Positions 7,383-11,144 of a stretch of DNA of 11,144 bases are shown piece by piece. The stretch covers positions 1 to 11,144 of the forward strand of contig DIVC01000058.1 in assembly GCA_002423905.1 (NCBI GenBank). The letters run 5' to 3'. Below the pieces are notes generated by a model. The model was given only the letters and a program-made list of their open reading frames with translations. It searched no databases and was not told the origin of the DNA. Both the position numbers and the translations under genes were made by a program. Source of the DNA: Idiomarina sp. UBA6142. Its GTDB lineage: Bacteria; Pseudomonadota; Gammaproteobacteria; Enterobacterales; Alteromonadaceae. How positions within the stretch are numbered: the stretch's first letter is position 1; each line of letters opens with the position of its first letter.

Positions 7383-8831
7383 TTAGGTGCCACAGAAGGT
7401 GCGCTGAACCCGCTGAGCGTCGTTAGCTGGTTGGGTATACTGCTGCAGGTGTTGGGGTTCTTGGTAGGGCGTCTTTAATACCGTCATCAGGTCATTAAAT
7501 ATGCTTAGTTCGCCGCTTTCAAGTGCTTGGGAAATAGCCGCCTCAACCCAGTGATTGCGGGGAATGACTGCCGGATTCAGCAGATTCATGCGGGCGTAAA
7601 CTTGGGCTAGTGGTTGACCTTGTTGAGCAAGCCGCTGCTGCCACTGTTGCTGCCACTCATAGAGGGCCTTGTTCGCGGCTGCTTGACCCTGCGCTAACCA
7701 ACGCAAGGTTTGGCTGTAATCTAACCGCTCCGTGGCCATGAGTTGTAGCAGCCGATCGATCAATTCACGATCAGCGCTTAACGGCTCAACCACACCTATT
7801 TTATTGGCCATGAGCTGGTTGTAGTAGTGTTCATAATAGTTTGGAAACTCATGAACTAACTGAGTGGCTATGCTGATTGCTGCGGTTCTATCGGCCGCCA
7901 TCAACGGTAGCCATGCTTCACCTAACCGGGCTAAATTCCATAACGCCACACCGGGTTGATTTTTATAGGCATAGCGGCCTGCACGGTCAATGGCGCTATA
8001 AACCGCATTCGGGTCGTAATGCTCCATAAATGCGCAAGGACCATAATCAATGGTCTCACCACTGAGCGTCATATTGTCGGTATTCATCACCCCATGAATA
8101 AAACCAACGCTCATCCATTGAGCGATCAGTTTAGCTTGGCGGTCAATGATGGCGGTGTAGAGCGCCTGATAAGGTTGTTCAGACTGTGCGCAGTGTGGAT
8201 AATGCCGCGTGATCACATAGTCGGCAAAGCGTTGGCATAGAGCGTCATCGGCGAAGGTAGCGACATATTGGGCGGTGCCGATGCGTAAATGGCTGCTGGC
8301 AACTCGAGTTAGTACGGCACCTGGTAACGCTTGCTCGCGATAGACCCAGTCCCCGGTAGTCACAGCTGCTAACGCCCGTGTGGTAGGTATGCCAAGGGCG
8401 TGCATGGCTTCACTGACAATAAATTCGCGCAATACTGGGCCAAGCGGTGCACGACCATCGCCTGCACGCGAAAAGGCTGTGGTGCCAGCACCTTTTAGCT
8501 GTACATCGAAGCGTTCACCAGCTGGATTAACCAGCTCGCTCAGTAAAATGGCACGACCGTCGCCTAGCCGCGGCACGAAGTGGGCAAATTGATGGCCGGC
8601 ATAACCCAGGGTCATCGGTTGCAAACAGCTTGGGATAGCATTACCGGAAAACAGTTGTAACCCCTGTTCGGTGGCTTGCCATGCGCTGGGAATGGCAAGC
8701 TCATCAGCTAATTGGTGATTAAAGGCCAACCAGCTTGGATCGCTAGCAGGTGTAGGTTGCGCGCTGACTAGCAGTGGTTGCGAGAGAGTGGCGAATTGGT
8801 CGGCATACGAGTTGTCAATCCGATAAGTCAT
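7383..8831 (-). CDS. selO: Protein adenylyltransferase SelO (YdiU/UPF0061 family)
   Basis: Pseudokinase-fold enzyme that transfers AMP from ATP to Ser/Thr/Tyr of proteins and is linked to redox stress. The 482 residues are full length for the bacterial family. Characteristic segments are MTLGYAGHQFAHFVPRLGDG (73-92), DVQLKGAGTTAFSRAGDGRAP (109-129, Lys113), LREFIVSEAM (134-143, Glu136), HGVMNTDNM (246-254, Asp252) and IDYGPCAFM (261-269, Asp262); these positions fit the catalytic and metal-binding residues known for the Pseudomonas protein. The C-terminus ends TFCGT, placing Cys480 third from the end, where animal SelO carries selenocysteine; Cys266 could be its disulfide partner as in E. coli. 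The start has only a weak GAAG upstream. A terminator at 8908-8942 isolates it from the cold-shock gene, so it should have a promoter within 8832-8907, where I see no convincing -10/-35 pair. The next gene follows after 92 bp. Confidence 0.95.
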   Translation of the reverse strand: MTYRIDNSYADQFATLSQPLLVSAQPTPASDPSWLAFNHQLADELAIPSAWQATEQGLQLFSGNAIPSCLQPMTLGYAGHQFAHFVPRLGDGRAILLSELVNPAGERFDVQLKGAGTTAFSRAGDGRAPLGPVLREFIVSEAMHALGIPTTRALAAVTTGDWVYREQALPGAVLTRVASSHLRIGTAQYVATFADDALCQRFADYVITRHYPHCAQSEQPYQALYTAIIDRQAKLIAQWMSVGFIHGVMNTDNMTLSGETIDYGPCAFMEHYDPNAVYSAIDRAGRYAYKNQPGVALWNLARLGEAWLPLMAADRTAAISIATQLVHEFPNYYEHYYNQLMANKIGVVEPLSADRELIDRLLQLMATERLDYSQTLRWLAQGQAAANKALYEWQQQWQQRLAQQGQPLAQVYARMNLLNPAVIPRNHWVEAAISQALESGELSIFNDLMTVLKTPYQEPQHLQQYTQPANDAQRVQRTFCGT

Positions 8832-8907
8832 AGTAAGCTTCGAGTGACGAATTATTCACAGCAGTTTACCATAGAAGATGGTGAATTCAGCGTCATGAAA
8901 TGAAGGC

Positions 8908-8942
8908 ATAAAAAAAAGCCGCAGCGGGTTCCGATGCGGCTT
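8908..8942 (-). terminator. Rho-independent terminator of the cold-shock gene
   Basis: On the minus strand, 33 nt after the csp stop, an 8-bp stem (AAGCCGCA with TGCGGCTT) continues past one T-C mismatch into a CGG/CCG stem with an AAC loop, followed by a run of eight T (8910-8917 on the plus strand as A). GC-rich stem and U-tract fit an intrinsic terminator. It ends the csp transcript and insulates selO downstream. Confidence 0.92.
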
Positions 8943-8975
8943 CTTTGCTGCGTTTTACAACGCGGTTGTTATCGA

Positions 8976-9185
8976 TTAGATAGCAACGATGTTCTCAGCC
9001 TGCGGGCCTTTAGGGCCTTTAGTGATGGTGAACGATACTTTTTGGCCTTCAGTCAAAGTTTTGAAGCCGGTGCTGGCAATGGCACTGAAGTGAGCAAATA
9101 CGTCTGCGCCACCTTGTTGCTCAATAAAACCAAAACCTTTTGCTTCGTTAAACCATTTTACAACGCCAGTTACTGTAGTAGACAT
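8976..9185 (-). CDS. CspA-family cold-shock protein
   Basis: Small single-domain cold-shock protein of 69 residues that binds single-stranded RNA/DNA and acts as an RNA chaperone. The OB-fold shows [15 protein letters not shown] at 7-21 with RNP1 KGFGFI, then RNP2 as VFAHF (VFVHF in most relatives), and the usual tail ending [17 protein letters not shown] 9185 is chosen because MSTTVTG matches the family N-terminus and an AGGA sits 8 nt before it; the frame is open further to 9230 but those residues are unlike any Csp. It is flanked by its own strong terminator and a candidate promoter 160-190 bp upstream, so it is probably monocistronic with a long leader, as in cold-inducible cspA. Whether it is cold-induced or constitutive cannot be told from the sequence. 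Confidence 0.96.
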   Translation of the reverse strand: MSTTVTGVVKWFNEAKGFGFIEQQGGADVFAHFSAIASTGFKTLTEGQKVSFTITKGPKGPQAENIVAI

Positions 9186-9193
9186 AATTATAT

Positions 9194-9198
9194 TCCTG
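9194..9198 (-). promoter_or_regulatory. Ribosome binding site deciding the csp start
   Basis: CAGGA on the minus strand, 8 nt before the ATG at 9185, in a very AT-rich surrounding (TTTAAATTTAATTTTCAGGA). It supports the short 69-residue start over the longer open frame. Confidence 0.75.
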
Positions 9199-9347
9199 AA
9201 AATTAAATTTAAAATTGACCGCCAAAGCAAATGCCTTGAACGGAATGGTGCGGGTAAAAAATGAAACTTAAAGCTCAGGACGAAGATGTAATGCTAAGAA
9301 CACGACGTAGAGAAGGTTTAATTGACTGTTTCTATCCAACGCCGCTC

Positions 9348-9375
9348 ACTTTACGCTGATCCACCGCAGAGTCAA
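9348..9375 (-). promoter_or_regulatory. Candidate sigma-70 promoter of csp with a long 5' leader
   Basis: On the minus strand TTGACT (9370-9375, five of six consensus bases) and TAAAGT (9348-9353, four of six) are separated by 16 bp. It lies just after the stop of the DUF2798 gene, and a start near 9341 would leave a leader of about 155 nt before the csp ATG. That length is like the E. coli cspA leader, which controls translation by temperature. The rest of 9186-9347 holds no gene that I can support; I do not see the E. coli cold-box sequence. Confidence 0.45.
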
Positions 9376-9392
9376 GCTTTATTGCTACGCTA

Positions 9393-9611
9393 TTATTTTA
9401 GCCGCGCACCAATGCGCTCGCTAAGGGTGCGTATGGGTTGTCCACCAAAGAATACCAGAATAGCTGCAATAGGCCATGCAATAACGAAAGCGTGCAACCA
9501 TCGCCAGCCAAAGTCACCGGCAACACCAGTATTGATGTAAGTAATGAGGCCGGTCATCATAAATGCCATGTAGCAGCTCATTAGAATGGGAAATATCAAT
9601 TTTTTAATCAT
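9393..9611 (-). CDS. Small inner-membrane protein, DUF2798-type
   Basis: A 72-residue protein with two predicted membrane helices (about residues 5-25 and 38-58), a GWRWLHAFVIAWPIAAIL segment between loop and second helix, and a polar, basic tail RTLSERIGARLK. This length, the two-helix layout and the W/P-rich second helix fit the DUF2798 family, whose function is unknown; assignment is from memory of the family. ATG 9611 is chosen because residues from here (MIKKLIFP) form a proper cytoplasmic lead-in to helix one. The frame stays open to 9761 but the added residues are not membrane-like and would run to the first base of the divergent deaminase gene. The Shine-Dalgarno is weak. It diverges from the deaminase across 149 bp and precedes csp on the same strand. 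Confidence 0.72.
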   Translation of the reverse strand: MIKKLIFPILMSCYMAFMMTGLITYINTGVAGDFGWRWLHAFVIAWPIAAILVFFGGQPIRTLSERIGARLK

Positions 9612-9748
9612 GGTATAAGGCTCGAGATAATGAGGGATTAATAATCTGCCTGCTATTGTGGTTGTTCTTATGTAAACGCGCAATAGCCTAAATGTCGCAC
9701 CATTGTATGTCGCTATGTGCTGTGTAATAGTCATTCGAGTCAGCAAGC

Positions 9749-9754
9749 GAGGAG
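9749..9754 (+). promoter_or_regulatory. Strong ribosome binding site of the cytosine deaminase
   Basis: GAGGAG six bases before ATG 9761, the best Shine-Dalgarno in the window; it fixes the start. A weak promoter candidate upstream is TTGTAT (9703-9708), 16 bp, TAATAG (9725-9730). Confidence 0.75.
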
Positions 9755-9760
9755 ATCGCA

Positions 9761-10198
9761 ATGAATCAGTTTATGCGCGCGGCCATCGATGAAGCTAAAA
9801 AAGGGCTGGCCGAAGGTGGTGTGCCAATTGGCTCGGTGATTGTGCACAACGGCAAAATTATCGGCCGTGGACATAATCGTCGCGTGCAACGCGGTAGTCC
9901 AATTTTGCATGGCGAAATGGATGCCTTTGAAAACGCCGGACGGCAACCTGCAAGTGTCTACCGAGAATGCACGCTTTATACCACCTTGTCGCCTTGCTGC
10001 ATGTGTTCCGGTGCCATTGAACTGTATGGCATTACGCACGTGGTGGTTGGTGAAAATAAGACTTTTATGGGTGCAGAAGACCGGTTGCGGGCACTTGGTG
10101 TGACCGTAGAGGTGCTGCAAGAGCCAACCTGTATTGAACTAATGAATACCTTTATCGAGCATCATCCGCAGCTTTGGAATGAAGACATCGGTGCCTGA
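9761..10198 (+). CDS. Yeast-type cytosine deaminase (zinc nucleobase deaminase)
   Basis: Zinc hydrolase of the CDA fold, 145 residues, predicted to deaminate cytosine to uracil in pyrimidine salvage. HGE at 50-52 gives zinc ligand His50 and the proton-shuttling Glu52; SPCCMC at 77-82 gives zinc ligands Cys79 and Cys82. Similarity to Saccharomyces Fcy1 as I recall it runs through the chain: EGGVPIG, GRGHN (Asn39), LHGE, ENAGR, LYTTLSPC, YGI, VVGEN, and the C-terminal PQLWNEDIGA, which corresponds to yeast PQDWFEDIGE with Trp139 and the base-binding Asp142. That C-terminal cap is specific to Fcy1-like enzymes and is absent from tRNA adenosine deaminase TadA. Classical bacterial CodA is an unrelated amidohydrolase. 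Activity on guanine, creatinine or a modified base is the main alternative. No transporter or pyrimidine gene is adjacent. Confidence 0.87.
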   Translation: MNQFMRAAIDEAKKGLAEGGVPIGSVIVHNGKIIGRGHNRRVQRGSPILHGEMDAFENAGRQPASVYRECTLYTTLSPCCMCSGAIELYGITHVVVGENKTFMGAEDRLRALGVTVEVLQEPTCIELMNTFIEHHPQLWNEDIGA

Positions 10199-10252
10199 TT
10201 ACGCTGAAATCGATAGGTAATTAGCACGTTTTACGACGGTGAAAAAAGAGTA

Positions 10253-10329
10253 TGGTGCGTCCGAGTAGACTCGAACTACCGACCCCCACCATGTCAAGGT
10301 GGTGCTCTAACCAACTGAGCTACGGACGC
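10253..10329 (-). tRNA. tRNA-Val (GAC anticodon)
   Basis: A 77-nt cloverleaf on the minus strand: acceptor GCGTCCG paired with CGGACGC, D-arm GCTC/GAGC with AGTTGGTTA loop, anticodon stem CCACC/GGTGG around loop TTGACAT (anticodon GAC, reading GUC and GUU), variable loop GGGTC, T-arm GGTAG/CTACT with loop TTCGAGT, discriminator A and encoded CCA. It differs little from E. coli tRNA-Val(GAC). It is a single tRNA gene, transcribed toward the deaminase gene, with 54 bp between the two 3' ends. A CTTTTTTC run begins four bases after the CCA, but no hairpin precedes it other than the tRNA itself. Confidence 0.98.
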
Positions 10330-10344
10330 ACTGTAATGCAGGTT

Positions 10345-10360
10345 GTTCATGTGTATGAAC
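10345..10360. repeat. Short inverted repeat in the tRNA leader
   Basis: GTTCAT and ATGAAC, six bases each, separated by GTGT. It lies between the predicted tRNA start site (about 10361) and the mature tRNA 5' end (10329), so the precursor leader could form a small hairpin ahead of the RNase P cleavage site. A protein-binding palindrome is also possible. Confidence 0.5.
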
Positions 10361-10367
10361 GGGCGCT

Positions 10368-10396
10368 ATATTAGTAATTCAGCGGCGCTGCTGCAA
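10368..10396 (-). promoter_or_regulatory. Probable promoter of tRNA-Val with GC-rich discriminator
   Basis: On the minus strand TTGCAG (10391-10396) and TAATAT (10368-10373) are 17 bp apart. The bases after the -10, AGCGCCC, form a GC-rich discriminator typical of stable-RNA promoters under stringent (ppGpp/DksA) control. Transcription would start about 30 nt before the tRNA. The -35 is a weak match and lies within the hairpin at 10391-10416. Confidence 0.55.
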
Positions 10397-10416
10397 GCAC
10401 TTTTTCGTGCTTGCAG
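10391..10416. repeat. Perfect 10-bp inverted repeat (hairpin), possible terminator of the AbgT gene
   Basis: CTGCAAGCAC and GTGCTTGCAG flank a six-base loop TTTTTC; a GCG/CGC extension is possible across a CTG bulge. It begins 37 bp after the AbgT stop codon on the minus strand, where a terminator is expected, but no U-tract follows on either strand, so it is not a typical intrinsic terminator. It overlaps the -35 of the tRNA-Val promoter. Confidence 0.6.
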
Positions 10417-10452
10417 CGCGATTGTTCATTAATTGGCTGATCGCTCGGCGAT

Positions 10453-11144
10453 TTAGAAGCCGAGTGGAATACCGAAGCTGAAAAAGCCCACCAGCAATGC
10501 GGTCCAGACCAGCAAAAAGGCAATCGAATAGGGCACCATCATGGCAATCATCTCGCCAAAAGTCAGCTCGCTATTGTATTTGCGCATAAAGGCCAAAATG
10601 ATGCCGGCATAGCTCATCATGGGCGTAATAATGTTGGTGGCTGAATCGGCGACCCGGAAAGCCGCTGCCACTAAGTCTGGCGTCATTTGTGGATTCACCA
10701 TGTACAGCATCGGAATAAAAATTGGACCAAGTAGCATCCATTTCGACGTGAGGCCGCCGACAAACAGGTTAATGATCGCGGTTACCACCACAAAACCGAT
10801 CAACAGCAGAATCGGAAAACTTTGTAGACCCAAATTAATCAGTAAATTAGCGCCCAGATAGGTGATATAGGCGCCAAGCCCACTATAACTGAGCACACCA
10901 AGAAAGTTATAACAGAAGAACGTCAGTACCAAGATATAGCCCATAGTGTCCATTTGCTTCACCATGGCCTTGACCACGCTGTGCAGTGAGGTAAAGCGAC
11001 CACTGGCGACGCCATAGAACACCCCAACGGTAGCAAACACCAAAGTGATCAGCAGGATGACGTTATTTAAATAGGGGACGATGGTGCGGCCATCACTTTC
11101 ATAGGCGGCTAACGGTCCTACCGCCAATGAGCGCCGTCAGCGCC
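10453..11144 (-). CDS. AbgT-family transporter, 3' part; apparent frameshift near 11128
   Basis: C-terminal part of an inner-membrane transporter of the AbgT family (p-aminobenzoyl-glutamate uptake in E. coli AbgT; drug or antimetabolite export in MtrF/YdaH). About 224 residues are in one frame up to 11127, of roughly 500 expected. Family marks are INLFVGGLTSKWMLLGPIF, ADSATNIITPMMSY and the last helix pair ending FSFGIPLGF. Several hydrophobic helices and two re-entrant-like segments are visible. There is no real start here: the first codon, at 11125-11127, is TTG with no Shine-Dalgarno, and a TGA lies in frame at 11137-11139. In the neighbouring frame the last bases read ALTAL, which would join smoothly to LAVGPL if one base at 11128 were removed. 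So the gene either carries a one-base frameshift (pseudogene) or the sequence has an error. Substrate is not predictable. Confidence 0.85.

Noticed and set aside
9004..9021. Tandem direct repeat GGGCCTTTA x2
   Set aside because: It encodes the KGPKGP stretch conserved in Csp proteins, so protein sequence explains it.
9186..9230. Longer start for the cold-shock protein at 9230
   Set aside because: The extra 15 residues are unlike Csp N-termini, and a good AGGA sits just before ATG 9185.
9612..9761. A 122-residue version of the DUF2798 protein starting at 9761
   Set aside because: The added 50 residues are not membrane-like, match nothing I know and would consume the whole divergent promoter region of the deaminase.
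9740..10120. Open frame of 126 residues antisense to the deaminase
   Set aside because: No family likeness, no RBS, and fully explained as the shadow of a strongly conserved gene.
10199..10252. Terminator for the deaminase or tRNA in the gap between them
   Set aside because: A T/A run is present but I could not pair a stable stem next to it on either strand.
11125..11127. TTG as a genuine start of a short AbgT protein
   Set aside because: No Shine-Dalgarno, and half of the conserved transporter would be missing; the neighbouring frame continues the family sequence.

Overview
The window looks like chromosomal DNA of a gammaproteobacterium. The support is a tRNA-Val(GAC) with genome-encoded CCA that closely matches the E. 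coli form as I remember it, a CspA-like protein, SelO/YdiU, an AbgT-family transporter, and a moderate, AT-leaning GC content. I cannot name the genus. I see no insertion sequence, phage gene, integrase or CRISPR array.

Layout. Positions 2-3377 (+) hold a two-gene unit: the 3' part of a GMC-type alcohol dehydrogenase close to AlkJ, then after 10 bp an exported zinc alkylsulfatase of the SdsA1/YjcS type. Facing them, with the two stop codons touching, is a FATP-type long-chain acyl-CoA synthetase (3378-5159, -). Next on the minus strand come kynureninase (5239-6426), a signal-peptide alpha/beta hydrolase that may be a kynurenine formamidase (6439-7290), and SelO (7383-8831). A strong terminator (8908-8942) separates SelO from a cold-shock protein gene (8976-9185, -), which has its own candidate promoter and a leader of about 155 nt. 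A small DUF2798-type membrane protein (9393-9611, -) diverges from a yeast-type cytosine deaminase (9761-10198, +). The right end has tRNA-Val(GAC) (10253-10329, -) with a recognisable promoter, a 10-bp-stem hairpin, and the 3' part of an AbgT-family transporter (10453 to the window end, -) that appears frameshifted near 11128.

How the genes work together. The sulfatase would release a long-chain alcohol and sulfate from an alkyl sulfate, the AlkJ-like enzyme would oxidise the alcohol toward aldehyde, and, after an aldehyde oxidation not encoded here, the acyl-CoA synthetase would activate the fatty acid for beta-oxidation. This alkyl-sulfate (SDS-like) catabolic reading is inferred from family functions and adjacency. 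Separately, the hydrolase-kynU pair would form the middle of tryptophan breakdown: formylkynurenine to kynurenine to anthranilate plus alanine. SelO, Csp, cytosine deaminase and the tRNA look like ordinary neighbours.

I find no clearly new system. The points most worth following are the alkyl-sulfate gene set, the exported hydrolase beside kynU, the AbgT frameshift, and the tRNA promoter whose -35 lies inside a hairpin.
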